NCBI RefSeq assembly: GCF_015218165.1
Contig: NZ_CP048659.1
Span: 2,604,001 to 2,668,000, forward strand
DNA: 64,000 nt
Direction: 5' to 3'
Source of the DNA: Acinetobacter piscicola
GTDB taxonomy: Bacteria > Pseudomonadota > Gammaproteobacteria > Pseudomonadales > Moraxellaceae
Position numbers and translations under genes: made by a program. The number at the start of each line of letters is the position of its first letter. Position 1 is the first letter of the stretch. Below, piece after piece: positions 27,855 to 36,441 of this stretch. The notes under the pieces are model-generated. The model saw nothing but the letters and a program-made list of their open reading frames with translations. It searched no databases and had not been told where the DNA came from.

Positions 27855-28460
27855 ATGTCTGAACAAGAACAATTAAGAACAATACTCATCGAAATTTTCC
27901 CAGAACTAAGAATTAAAGATTTTCCTGAAATAAACCCTAAAGACAGTAGCAGCACATGGTTGATGGATTGGAAAACTAATTATGAATGTTCTGAGAAAAT
28001 CATTGCGAGCTGTGAATTTTCAAATTTCAGTTGGCTTTTAGAACAAAATTTTAAAAAGTTAACAATAGTAAAATCATCAGGATATAATGTTTCAAATATT
28101 TTAAAAGACATATTTTCCTATATTGAACAGTTTAAAGATCATACTGATCATGCGTTAATTGACTTGAATGAATTAGAATATGATGCTTCATTTTTTGACG
28201 ATGATGAGCTGAGTTTTGAAGAACAATATGCGATTGCAATCGATAATATTACATCAGATATTCTTCAGCATGATTTAAGCGTTCTTGTGATTGAGCATGG
28301 GGAAAATATTGATTTTATTTTAAGTCAGGCGACTTTTGAAACTTTATCTAAATTAGAAAAAATACTCAAAATGATCTATGACAATAGCGATGTCACACTT
28401 TACTATCATACACATCAGCAAGATTATTCCTTTGAATCTTTATTAAAAAACCAAACATGA
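27855..28460 (+). CDS. Uncharacterised acidic protein
   Basis: A 201-residue, strongly acidic soluble protein (ELEYDASFFDDDELSFEEQY near the middle). I recognise no family with confidence; length and acidity are like some small immunity or regulatory proteins. There is a GAGAAAG ribosome site. It is a single-gene unit with its own promoter region shared with the divergent DUF3465 gene, and it converges on tsf across a bidirectional terminator. Its base composition is more AT-rich than tsf and rpsB. Confidence 0.65.
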   Translation: MSEQEQLRTILIEIFPELRIKDFPEINPKDSSSTWLMDWKTNYECSEKIIASCEFSNFSWLLEQNFKKLTIVKSSGYNVSNILKDIFSYIEQFKDHTDHALIDLNELEYDASFFDDDELSFEEQYAIAIDNITSDILQHDLSVLVIEHGENIDFILSQATFETLSKLEKILKMIYDNSDVTLYYHTHQQDYSFESLLKNQT

Positions 28461-28470
28461 ATGCATAAAA

Positions 28471-28493
28471 AACCCCTCAATATATGAGGGGTT
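28471..28493. terminator. Bidirectional terminator before tsf
   Basis: AACCCCTCA (28471-28479) and TGAGGGGTT (28485-28493) with a 5-base loop lie between convergent genes, with an A/T-rich run on the left side. Confidence 0.8.
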
Positions 28494-28518
28494 CCTTCAT
28501 TTTACTGAAATAGTAAAA

Positions 28519-29397
28519 TTATTGTGCAGCAGCAGCTTGAGCAGCAGCAACTTCGTCAGCGAAGCTCATTTCTGCTTTTTTCTCAATACCTTCACCTACT
28601 TGGAAGCGAACGAATTGAGCAACTGTAGTACCTGTTGCTTTCAATACATCAGCAACTTTTTTCTCATTGTCAATCACGTACATTTGACGCTCAAGAACAA
28701 CTTCGTTCAAGTATTTTTCAACTGAACCAGTCACCATTTTTTCAACGATATTTGCTGGCTTACCAGATTCAATCGCTTTTGCTTCTGCAATTTCTTTCTC
28801 TTTTGCGATAAGATCAGCAGATACACCTTCAGCATTTACAGCAACTGGGTTGAACGCAGCAACGTGCATTGCAATACCTTTACCAGTTTCAGCATCACCT
28901 GTGTAAGACACAACAACACCGATTCGTAAACCGTGTTTATAAACCGCAAGGTTTTCACCTTCAACAATTGTTGCACGACGAACTTGGATGTTTTCACCGA
29001 TTTTTTGAACAAGTGCAATACGCGCTTCTTCTACAGTGTGGCCATCTTCAAGTTTCAATTCAGCAATTTTAGCTGCATCAGTTTCGTTTGCAGCTAAAGC
29101 AGCAGCAGCAACTTTTGCAGAGAAACCAGCAAAGTTTTCGTCTTTTGCAACGAAGTCAGTTTGGCAGTTTACTTCTAAAAGAAGTGCTTTGTTGCCTTCT
29201 TGAGCAATTGTGATTGCGCCATCAGCAGCAATGTTGCCCGCTTTTTTAGCTGCTTTTGCTTGACCTGATTTACGAAGGTTATCAATCGCTAACTCGATGT
29301 CACCGTCTGCTTCTGTTAATGCTTTTTTGCATTCCATCATTGCAAGACCAGTACGGTCACGTAATTCTTTTACCATGCTCGCAGTAACTGCAGTCAT
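28519..29397 (-). CDS. tsf: Translation elongation factor Ts
   Basis: EF-Ts is the nucleotide exchange factor of EF-Tu. The 292-residue chain starts with the UBA-like domain VKELRDRTGLAMMECKKALTEADGDIE and has the conserved core motif VNCQTDFVAKDENF, followed by the two exchange subdomains (GVVSYTGDAETG and VDEVVLERQMYVID-like segments). AGGAG precedes the ATG. It lies downstream of rpsB, with a terminator-like hairpin between the two, so part of the transcription stops before tsf. Confidence 0.98.
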   Translation of the reverse strand: MTAVTASMVKELRDRTGLAMMECKKALTEADGDIELAIDNLRKSGQAKAAKKAGNIAADGAITIAQEGNKALLLEVNCQTDFVAKDENFAGFSAKVAAAALAANETDAAKIAELKLEDGHTVEEARIALVQKIGENIQVRRATIVEGENLAVYKHGLRIGVVVSYTGDAETGKGIAMHVAAFNPVAVNAEGVSADLIAKEKEIAEAKAIESGKPANIVEKMVTGSVEKYLNEVVLERQMYVIDNEKKVADVLKATGTTVAQFVRFQVGEGIEKKAEMSFADEVAAAQAAAAQ

Positions 29398-29440
29398 GTT
29401 GTTCTCCTAAATACGGTAGAAAATTGAATTCTGTTAACAA

Positions 29441-29471
29441 AAACGGCCCAAACATGAAATCTGGGCCGTTT
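29441..29471 (-). terminator. Terminator/attenuator between rpsB and tsf
   Basis: AAACGGCCCA (29441-29450) pairs with TGGGCCGTTT (29462-29471), with a U-rich tail on the reverse strand. It could reduce read-through into tsf and set the S2 to EF-Ts ratio. Confidence 0.8.
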
Positions 29472-29539
29472 TGCTGTTTCGACGCTTAATTTGCCACCAT
29501 TACATGTCGCAAAAATGACAAGCCTGCGTCAAAAACGCA

Positions 29540-30292
29540 TTAAGCCTCAGGCGCTTCTTTAGCAGCTTCTTCGCCTTTAGCTTGTGCATTTGCTTGAGTT
29601 TGAGCGTATTCTTTACCAGCAATAATCGCATCAGCCATAGCAGACGCATAAAGCGTTACAGCACGGATCGCATCATCGTTACCAGGAATAACGAAATCTA
29701 CGTTATCTGGATTAGAGTTTGTATCAACGATACCGATTACAGGAATACCAAGATTCTTAGCTTCTTTAATTGCAATCGCTTCGTGGTCAACGTCAATGAT
29801 GAACAATGCGTCAGGTAAACCACCCATGTTCTTAACACCACCAAGACCACGTTCAAGTTTTTCCATTTCACGAGTACGTTCTAAAGCTTCACGTTTAGTC
29901 AGCTTAGCAAAAGTACCGTCAGTAGATTGAGTTTGAAGGTCTTTTAGACGGTTGATTGACTGACGAAGTGTTTTCCAGTTCGTCAACATACCACCTAACC
30001 AACGGTGATCTACATAGGGTTGACCAGCGCGTTGAGCTTGTTCACGGATGATGTTTGAAGCAGCGCGTTTAGTACCAACGAATAATACTTTGTTCTTTTT
30101 GCTAGCTAGGTTGTTAACAAAGTTCAAAGCATCGTTTAACGCAGGAACAGTGTGCTCAAGGTTAATGATATGAATTTTGTTACGCGCACCAAAAATGTAT
30201 TGACGCATTTTTGGGTTCCAGAAGCGAGTTTGGTGACCAAAGTGCGCGCCTGCTTGAAGAAGGTCACGCATACTTACGTTGTAATCTGCCAT
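29540..30292 (-). CDS. rpsB: 30S ribosomal protein S2
   Basis: S2 is needed for the binding of S1 to the 30S subunit. The 250-residue protein starts [20 protein letters not shown] and carries the family motifs [31 protein letters not shown] and the late [18 protein letters not shown]. The open frame extends upstream to 30376, but those codons read leader sequence and do not resemble S2; the ATG at 30292 is the correct start, with AAGGT 8 to 10 bases ahead. A structured leader precedes it. Confidence 0.98.
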   Translation of the reverse strand: MADYNVSMRDLLQAGAHFGHQTRFWNPKMRQYIFGARNKIHIINLEHTVPALNDALNFVNNLASKKNKVLFVGTKRAASNIIREQAQRAGQPYVDHRWLGGMLTNWKTLRQSINRLKDLQTQSTDGTFAKLTKREALERTREMEKLERGLGGVKNMGGLPDALFIIDVDHEAIAIKEAKNLGIPVIGIVDTNSNPDNVDFVIPGNDDAIRAVTLYASAMADAIIAGKEYAQTQANAQAKGEEAAKEAPEA

Positions 30293-30420
30293 TTTCTTTA
30301 CCTTAAAAGTTTGGGTTAGGCCTCCATATGTCCGCATTCTCCACCTAGGTTTAAAAAACAAAGGCACCCAGAGCAATGTGTCGACATATGTGCGGATTTT
30401 TAAATTACCCTAATCAATTT
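30293..30420 (-). promoter_or_regulatory. Structured 5' leader of rpsB (candidate S2 autoregulatory RNA)
   Basis: On the transcript, TCCGCA (from 30396-30391) can pair with TGCGGA (30336-30331), enclosing about 55 nt with GC-rich parts. The paired element ends just before the rpsB ribosome site. Both arms are followed by CATATG. Autogenous control of rpsB by S2 through such a leader is known in gamma-proteobacteria; here it is inferred from position and pairing. Confidence 0.55.
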
Positions 30421-30477
30421 TCCCGTCTGACTTTCATTGAGAAAGTAACGAAAAGCATTTGATAATTTGGGCGGCTA

Positions 30478-30507
30478 TTTATACCATAGTCACATACAAA
30501 TTTCCAA
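30478..30507 (-). promoter_or_regulatory. Putative rpsB promoter
   Basis: On the reverse strand TTGGAA (30507-30502) and TATAAA (30483-30478) are spaced by 18 bp, about 190 bp upstream of the rpsB start and upstream of the paired leader. It also lies close to the map gene on the other strand. Confidence 0.5.
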
Positions 30508-30522
30508 AAGTTTTTAAAGATC

Positions 30523-31350
30523 ATGAACAGTACTTACGAAGCTCCCCGTCGTTTAATCAAAACCGCAGATGAAATTGAAAAAATGCGTGTGGCGGGACGA
30601 CTTGCAGCCGAAATTCTGGATATGATCAAACCGCATATCAAACCAGGTGTATCGACACTTGAATTGGATACGATTTGTCATGACTGGATTATCAATAAAC
30701 AAAATGCCATTCCTGCATGTTTAGGCTATGGTGCAGCACCTGGTCGTCCTGCATTCCAACATGTGATTTGTACTTCAGTGAATCATGTGGTCTGTCATGG
30801 TATTCCGTCAGAATCAAAAATTTTGAAAAAAGGTGACATTTTAAATATTGATGTCACTGTCATTAAAGATGGTTATCACGGCGATACCAACATGATGTAT
30901 ATCGTGGGTGGTGAAACATCTATTCTTGCTGAACGTTTATGTAAAGTGGCACAAGAAGCCATGTATAAAGGTATGGAAACAGTTAAACCTGGTTCAACGA
31001 TTGGTGATATTGGCGCTGCGATTCAAAAATATGTTGAGTCAGAGCGTTTTGGAGTGGTACGTGAATATTGCGGTCATGGGATCGGTACAGTTTTCCATGA
31101 TGAACCACAAGTGCTGCACTATGGTCAGCCAAACTCTGGGATGATTTTAGAAGAAGGCATGACCTTTACTATTGAACCAATGATCAATGGCGGCGACTGG
31201 AAAACTAAACTACTTGGTGATAAATGGACAGTCGTTACCAAAGACCATAGTTTATCTGCACAATATGAACATACCCTTTTAGTGACTAAAACAGGCATTG
31301 AAGTGCTGACTGCTCGTCCTGAAGAAGATTTATCTCGTTTTGGCCAATAA
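30523..31350 (+). CDS. map: Methionine aminopeptidase, type I
   Basis: Map removes the initiator methionine from new proteins. The 275-residue enzyme has the pita-bread fold motifs: catalytic His in NHVVCHGIP, and metal ligands Asp in NIDVTV, Asp in YHGDTNMM, His in YCGHGIG, Glu in TIEPMI and Glu in YEHTLLV. Length is that of the family. It is divergent from rpsB, as in many gamma-proteobacteria, and both promoters lie in the same gap. A strong terminator follows. Confidence 0.97.
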   Translation: MNSTYEAPRRLIKTADEIEKMRVAGRLAAEILDMIKPHIKPGVSTLELDTICHDWIINKQNAIPACLGYGAAPGRPAFQHVICTSVNHVVCHGIPSESKILKKGDILNIDVTVIKDGYHGDTNMMYIVGGETSILAERLCKVAQEAMYKGMETVKPGSTIGDIGAAIQKYVESERFGVVREYCGHGIGTVFHDEPQVLHYGQPNSGMILEEGMTFTIEPMINGGDWKTKLLGDKWTVVTKDHSLSAQYEHTLLVTKTGIEVLTARPEEDLSRFGQ

Positions 31351-31398
31351 ATTGAACAATTCGATTGTCATTGACTAGTTTTGCTCGTCACTAGGTCG

Positions 31399-31427
31399 AA
31401 AAGGTCACTTTTAAGTGACCTTTTTTA
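31399..31427 (+). terminator. Terminator of map
   Basis: AAAAGGTCACTT and AAGTGACCTTTT flank a 2-base loop, then further T residues. Confidence 0.88.
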
Positions 31428-31683
31428 TTGCTTAGCGTGTGTATATTGGTTAAATGATCTATTTTTCAAAATATTGAAAAAATAATCATGTGAATTTTAC
31501 AATGTAATTTAACTGTAACATCATTACAAAGCCTTATAAAAATTAAGGAATTCATCAACAAAAGCCCTAAAACGAGAACATTTATTAAATAAAGTCCTTG
31601 TTAAATGCAACATTCTTCTGCCGCAAAACAATCAAATAATGAAGCTGATAACAATGAGTAACAGCGGACATGGAGTCCATTTT
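31428..31683. other. Promoter region of the OmpW-like gene
   Basis: About 255 bp of AT-rich sequence without a clear gene. It must hold the promoter of the outer-membrane protein gene at 31684; I see no sure box or repeat. Confidence 0.35.
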
Positions 31684-32763
31684 ATGAAAAAAGTACTTTT
31701 ATGCTTTATGAGTAGCATTCCTCTATTCTCAACATGGTCTTATGCCGATTCTCCTTATTTCAGCTTAAAAGATGGCGATGGCTTTAAGCGTTTTTCCGTA
31801 TCGGTGGGCGCTTTACACGTCATGCCTCAAGGCAAAGCACAGCCTATTCAAATCAATACTGCTGTCAAAGAAGGTGAAAAATCCAAAGTTGGGGACATCT
31901 CCATTGATTCCGTCAAAAACAATATGGATCCAGATATGGACCCCAATTTATCTTCAATCTTTGTCAATTTTCTAGATGGCTTAGGCATGGATACTTTGCC
32001 GGGTGCTTTGAGTGGTACGGCTGAAATCCATGGCTTAAGTCAATGGGAAAGTGCTGGAACAGGTTTGGAGGCAGATGATGTCACCACTTTAGGCTTAATG
32101 AGTAATTATTTTTTGACTGACCATATTTCCTTAGAAGTGAAAGCAGGTATTCCCCCAAAAGTTGACATTCAAGGTAAAGGAAAAATTTATGCCCCTTTTG
32201 AAGCATCAGCGACACCTGAGGTTATTGGCATTCCACTGCCCCAAATTGATATGAAAAATAATTTGCTCATCACTGATTTAGAAAATCATGGGGGTGCAGT
32301 TGCCGAAGCCCGAGCGTGGACACCTGCTGCAGAGTTGCAATATCATTTTGGCAAAACAGGGGTCAATAAATTCCGTCCTTATATTGGTGTAGGTGTGATG
32401 TATGCCTATTTTAATGAACTGGAAATGAATCCAAGTCTAGAAAAAGATTTGATTGATGCAGGACATATGATCGCAAATATTAAACAAGGACAAGCAGGTT
32501 CAGCCCTTGATGGCAAAGTAAGTCAGGCAAAACCTGAAGTTAGTTTGGATGCAAATGATGTCATTGCACCTGTAGCCACTGTAGGTTTTACCTATGATTT
32601 TAATGATCGTTGGTTTGCAGTGGGCTCTGTGAGTTATGCACAACTGACCGCTGAAGCAAACATTGCGGTTAAAGATGAAAAACTAGGTGAACTGATCAAT
32701 GCTAAAACCGATATCGAAATTAACCCCATTTTAGGTTATGCAGGAATAGGTTATCGCTTCTAA
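31684..32763 (+). CDS. OmpW-family outer-membrane beta-barrel protein
   Basis: A 359-residue protein with a Sec signal peptide (MKKVLLCFM..., cleavage after SYA). The mature part resembles the OmpW/AlkL family of small beta-barrels that let hydrophobic molecules cross the outer membrane: FSVSVGALHVMPQG at the start, TTLGLMSNYFLTDHISLEVKAGIPP, then AELQYHFG and PYIGVGVMYAYF, and the C-terminal IGYRF with final Phe for BAM recognition. It is much longer than OmpW (about 210 residues), with inserted acidic, loop-like segments (residues 40-95 and about 250-290). The frame opens at 31639, but GGAG precedes the ATG at 31684, where the signal peptide starts. Confidence 0.85.
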   Translation: MKKVLLCFMSSIPLFSTWSYADSPYFSLKDGDGFKRFSVSVGALHVMPQGKAQPIQINTAVKEGEKSKVGDISIDSVKNNMDPDMDPNLSSIFVNFLDGLGMDTLPGALSGTAEIHGLSQWESAGTGLEADDVTTLGLMSNYFLTDHISLEVKAGIPPKVDIQGKGKIYAPFEASATPEVIGIPLPQIDMKNNLLITDLENHGGAVAEARAWTPAAELQYHFGKTGVNKFRPYIGVGVMYAYFNELEMNPSLEKDLIDAGHMIANIKQGQAGSALDGKVSQAKPEVSLDANDVIAPVATVGFTYDFNDRWFAVGSVSYAQLTAEANIAVKDEKLGELINAKTDIEINPILGYAGIGYRF

Positions 32764-33078
32764 GGTTATGAATAAATAGATGATCTAACCAAAATAAGAG
32801 GAATAGATGAGGCGTTTTGATTGCAAAATTCACCTCATCTTAGGCTGATCATTTCTAAAGAAGATTACACTACGCCCATCTCATCGAAAAATTAAAAGAA
32901 TCAAATCACGACAAAGTCGCTTAAATGATAAACATACATGCAGGTAAAAATTAAATCCCTTGCCTCACCCACATAATATTCTAGATAACTTTATTTTATT
33001 GATTATTAAATTTTTATTTTGTCGTTTTAAAGTGATGAATCCGATACAATTTATTCAGCCTTATGCCATGGATGTTGT
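32764..33078. other. Intergenic region with one hairpin
   Basis: AGATGAGG (32805-32812) pairs with CCTCATCT (32833-32840), enclosing a smaller TTTTG/CAAAA stem. It may end the OmpW-like transcript although no long U-run follows. The rest, upstream of the MFS gene, shows nothing clear. Confidence 0.4.
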
Positions 33079-34308
33079 ATGACTGCACACACTATTGATG
33101 AAACTAAATTTTCTAAACCCTTAATTTATATGCTGATTGGCAGTGCTTTCATACTCGCTTTGTCATTAGGTGTGAGACACGGTTTTGGGCTATATCTTGT
33201 TCCGATGAGTCATGAGTTTCAGTGGAATCACCAAGTATTTAGCCTTGCTATCGCCATGCAAAACCTCCTATGGGGTGCTGTGCAACCTTTCACAGGTGCA
33301 TTAGCCGACAAATATGGCAGTAAAATCGTGGTCGCTGTGGGTGGTGTTTTATATACCATCGGTCTACTCCTGATGTCTGTCAGCTCCGAAGCATGGCTGC
33401 TTGATCTAAGTGCTGGATTGATTATTGGACTTGCACTTTCTGCCACCTCATTTTCGGTTTTATTGTCTGCGGTGGGACGTGCTGCACACCCAAGTAAACG
33501 TGGCATGGCAATGGGAATCGCCAGTGCTGCAGGTTCTTTTGGGCAATTCATCATGCTCCCGACCACATTATTATTGATTAAGAATGTGGGTTGGTCATCT
33601 GCCTTGGTGATCAGTGCTATTTTAGTTGCATTCATCGTTCCTTTAGCATGGATGCTCAAAGCACCTACGTATAATGCCCCTGCTACAGTTTCAAAAATCA
33701 CTCAACCTGCTTTGACATTTAAACAAATTCTCAAAATTGCATTTTCCCATAAACCCTTTTTATTTTTGGCTTTAGGCTTTTTCGTATGCGGTTTTCAGGT
33801 GGTATTTTTAGGCATTCATTTGCCTGGATATTTGGTCGATCATGGTTTTGATGCCTCTAATGGTACTGTTTTCCTCGCTTTGGTTGGGTTATTTAATATC
33901 GTGGGAACTTATGGTGCAGGTTATTTAGGCGATAAATTTTCTAAACCACATTTACTGATGTGGTTATATGGCTTGCGTGGTATCGCAATTGTCGCGTTTT
34001 TGATGTTACCTCTGAGTATATGGACAATTTATAGCTTTGGCATCATCATGGGCATCTTATGGTTATCGACGGTTCCCCTCACAAACGGCATTGTGGCCAA
34101 TATGTTTGGGGTTAAATATTTAACCATGCTCAGTGGCATCGTGTTTTTCACCCATCAAGTTGGCTCATTTTTTGGTGGTTGGCTAGGTGGCTTGAATCAT
34201 GATTTAACAGGTAATTATAATATGATGTGGGCTTGTTCAATTGTCTTGAGTGTTTTCGGGGTAATGGTTCATTTCTTTGTCAATGAGGAGTCTGTGGTCG
34301 ATGACTAA
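33079..34308 (+). CDS. Major facilitator superfamily transporter
   Basis: The 409-residue protein has 12 hydrophobic helices and the MFS motif A variant between helices 2 and 3 (GALADKYGSKIVV). N-terminal helices have the GVRHGFGLYLVPMSHEF pattern of the oxalate/formate-monocarboxylate-like branch. The substrate cannot be deduced. Its stop codon overlaps the ATG of a 44-codon gene (ATGACTAA at 34301-34308), so the two are translationally coupled. A LysR regulator gene follows in the opposite direction. Confidence 0.88.
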   Translation: MTAHTIDETKFSKPLIYMLIGSAFILALSLGVRHGFGLYLVPMSHEFQWNHQVFSLAIAMQNLLWGAVQPFTGALADKYGSKIVVAVGGVLYTIGLLLMSVSSEAWLLDLSAGLIIGLALSATSFSVLLSAVGRAAHPSKRGMAMGIASAAGSFGQFIMLPTTLLLIKNVGWSSALVISAILVAFIVPLAWMLKAPTYNAPATVSKITQPALTFKQILKIAFSHKPFLFLALGFFVCGFQVVFLGIHLPGYLVDHGFDASNGTVFLALVGLFNIVGTYGAGYLGDKFSKPHLLMWLYGLRGIAIVAFLMLPLSIWTIYSFGIIMGILWLSTVPLTNGIVANMFGVKYLTMLSGIVFFTHQVGSFFGGWLGGLNHDLTGNYNMMWACSIVLSVFGVMVHFFVNEESVVDD

Positions 34309-34435
34309 CGCATTTTCATGGTTAAAACTGAGCATCACACTTGGGCTAATTTTTTTATTCACTCTTTCCGCAGTGCTTTGGCTAAATACGCCTGAACTTT
34401 TTGAATATTTTAATATGGCATTCTGTGCGCATTAA
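34301..34435 (+). CDS. Small membrane protein coupled to the MFS transporter
   Basis: A 44-codon frame starts at an ATG that overlaps the MFS stop codon (ATGACTAA) and ends with TAA at 34433. It has one hydrophobic helix (LSITLGLIFLFTLSAVLWL, about residues 10-28) and a short aromatic tail ending in Cys-Ala-His. The overlap and the single transmembrane helix suggest a small partner or regulator of the transporter (inference). I know of no family. Codon use is normal for the region. Confidence 0.6.
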   Translation: MTNAFSWLKLSITLGLIFLFTLSAVLWLNTPELFEYFNMAFCAH

Positions 34436-34508
34436 GATGATCATGTGAATGGCAAACACATCAAATAGTGTCTGTCATTCAGGCTTTTTTGATAAATTTT
34501 AAATCTCT

Positions 34509-35420
34509 TCACGACTCAAGCTTCAAGTCCTTAAACGCCGTAAGTAAATGTTCCAACAACACTCTTATCGCAGGTAACATGCCCAAACGAGAAGTATAAA
34601 CAATATAAATCACACCTTTTGGTAAATGCCATTCAGGTAATAATTCAATTAAAGTCCCTTGTTTTAACTCCTCATGCACAAATACGCGTGGCAAAGATGC
34701 AATACCCACCCCTTTTAATACGGCGGCTTTCATTGCACTAAAATTATCAGTTTTCAATCGGGGTTGAAATTCAATATCATGAAAAAGATTAGCCTCACCA
34801 CATTTATGTAATGTCCACATGGCTTTTGCTGCATGAAAACCAATACTTGGCAATTGTGCTAAATCTTCTGGACTTTGTGGAATCGCCAGGTGTTGAAACA
34901 AATGAGGCTTTGCCACGAGAGCATGTTCCCATGCATCTAATTCTCGTACAATCAAATCACTATCATCTAAAGGTGTATTACGGACACGGATCGCAAGATC
35001 AATTCCCTCGGCAATCAAATCTACCCGTCGATTCGTTGCCACCAAATCTACACGTACATGCGTATTGGTCTGCATAAAATCAGCGATCATCTCACCCACA
35101 GGCATTTCAACCAATGCGATTGGGCATGAGATACGCACCAAACCTGTTGGCTCATCTGACAAGGTACTTTGAATAAAATTTTCAGCGTTATCCACATTAT
35201 CTAAGATTTTTAGACAATATTGATAAAATTGTTGCCCAACCTCAGTGACTGTAAATTGTCGAGTATTGCGTTGAATCAAACGAATTTTTAAACGAGCTTC
35301 CAAATCTGAAATACGTCTAGATAGTTTGGACTTGGTTATCCCCAACGTTTCACTTGCTTTTGTAAAACCTTGATATTTAACAACTTGAACAAAATAGTAA
35401 TAGTCATTGAGATTTTGCAT
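34509..35420 (-). CDS. LysR-family regulator, divergent from pirin
   Basis: A 303-residue LysR-type regulator. The N-terminal winged helix (GFTKASETLGITKSKLSRRISDLEARL) is followed by an effector domain of the usual length (from about residue 90). The gene is divergent from the pirin gene with a 106-bp gap, the common pairing of a LysR regulator and its pirin-family target in gamma-proteobacteria. It probably controls that gene and itself; the ligand is unknown. A good match to consensus sites was not found in the gap. Confidence 0.9.
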   Translation of the reverse strand: MQNLNDYYYFVQVVKYQGFTKASETLGITKSKLSRRISDLEARLKIRLIQRNTRQFTVTEVGQQFYQYCLKILDNVDNAENFIQSTLSDEPTGLVRISCPIALVEMPVGEMIADFMQTNTHVRVDLVATNRRVDLIAEGIDLAIRVRNTPLDDSDLIVRELDAWEHALVAKPHLFQHLAIPQSPEDLAQLPSIGFHAAKAMWTLHKCGEANLFHDIEFQPRLKTDNFSAMKAAVLKGVGIASLPRVFVHEELKQGTLIELLPEWHLPKGVIYIVYTSRLGMLPAIRVLLEHLLTAFKDLKLES

Positions 35421-35526
35421 TCATTATCCTATAAATAGAAAAATCTGTTGTTATTTTCGCTCTTTAATCCTGTCTTTATACCTCGATAATAAATATTAAG
35501 CGAAATATAGATTTGAGAATATTACA

Positions 35527-36390
35527 ATGAAAACTATTGAAAAAGTATATACCAGTCATCGTAGCAACTGGGTCGGTGATGGTTTCCCAACCCACTCAAT
35601 GTTACCTATACACGAAATCAGCACTGCCACTAGTCCTATTATTTTGATGGGCTATACAGGTAAATATGCTTTTACACCTACTACACATCAGCGAGGTGTA
35701 GGTATGCATCCGCATCGTGGCTTTGAAACAGTGACTATTGTCTATGATGGTGAACTTGAACATCATGATTCAAAAGGCAATCAAGGTAAAATTGGCAAAA
35801 ATGAAGTGCAATGGATGACTGCGGGTCGAGGCATTATGCACGAAGAACATCATTCCAAAGATTTTGCCAAAAAAGGCGGTGATTTAGATATGGTACAACT
35901 TTGGGTAAATTTACCAAGTCATGCAAAAATGACTGAACCACGTTATCAAGAGCTAACTGAGCAAAATATTCCCGAAGTTCAACTTGCGAATGACCATGGC
36001 ATTGTGCGTGTTATTGCAGGTCAATATGTGAATGGACAACGCTTCGTCAAAGGGGCAGCTCACACTTTCACCCCAATCAATCTGTTAGATGTGCGTTTAA
36101 ATCAACATGCTGTTGAACACTTTGAGTTTAATCCCCTTTGGAACAATATTATTTTTGTTTTAAGTGGCAAAGTAAAAATTGATGAACAAGAGTTTTCAGG
36201 CATGCAAACTGTATATTTAACCCATGATGCCGATTCAATTGCAATCGAGTGTCTCGAAGATGCAAAAATTTTAATCACCAGTGGCGAGCCCATTCATGAA
36301 CCCATTGTTGCTCATGGGCCATTTGTGATGAATTCTGAAGCTGAAATTCAACAGGCATTTTTAGATTTTAAACGTGGTTTACTCGCTTAA
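35527..36390 (+). CDS. Pirin family protein
   Basis: The 287-residue protein is a bicupin of the pirin family. The N-terminal cupin carries the metal-ligand motif GMHPHRGFETVTIVYDGELEHHDS with three His and, further on, EEHHSK with Glu/His. The C-terminal cupin is present but degenerate (VLSGKVKIDEQEF). Some bacterial pirins have quercetin 2,3-dioxygenase activity; others act as regulators, so the biochemical role is open. It is divergent from a LysR gene and ends at a hairpin shared with the convergent ATPase gene. Confidence 0.92.
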   Translation: MKTIEKVYTSHRSNWVGDGFPTHSMLPIHEISTATSPIILMGYTGKYAFTPTTHQRGVGMHPHRGFETVTIVYDGELEHHDSKGNQGKIGKNEVQWMTAGRGIMHEEHHSKDFAKKGGDLDMVQLWVNLPSHAKMTEPRYQELTEQNIPEVQLANDHGIVRVIAGQYVNGQRFVKGAAHTFTPINLLDVRLNQHAVEHFEFNPLWNNIIFVLSGKVKIDEQEFSGMQTVYLTHDADSIAIECLEDAKILITSGEPIHEPIVAHGPFVMNSEAEIQQAFLDFKRGLLA

Positions 36391-36411
36391 AATTAGATCA
36401 AATGTAATAAA

Positions 36412-36441
36412 ATAATCAACCTGTCTTGGCAGGTTGATTAT
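36412..36441. terminator. Hairpin between pirin and the AAA ATPase gene
   Basis: ATAATCAACCTG (36412-36423) and its exact complement (36430-36441) enclose a 6-base loop. It lies between convergent genes and reaches the stop codon of the ATPase; U-runs are short. Confidence 0.65.

Noticed and set aside
30293..30376. N-terminal extension of rpsB by 28 residues.
   Set aside because: It translates the structured leader; S2 starts at 30292.
35421..35526. TATTTTCGC and GCGAAATA as a LysR operator between the LysR and pirin genes.
   Set aside because: The repeat is imperfect and too widely spaced for a LysR box; the evidence is weak.
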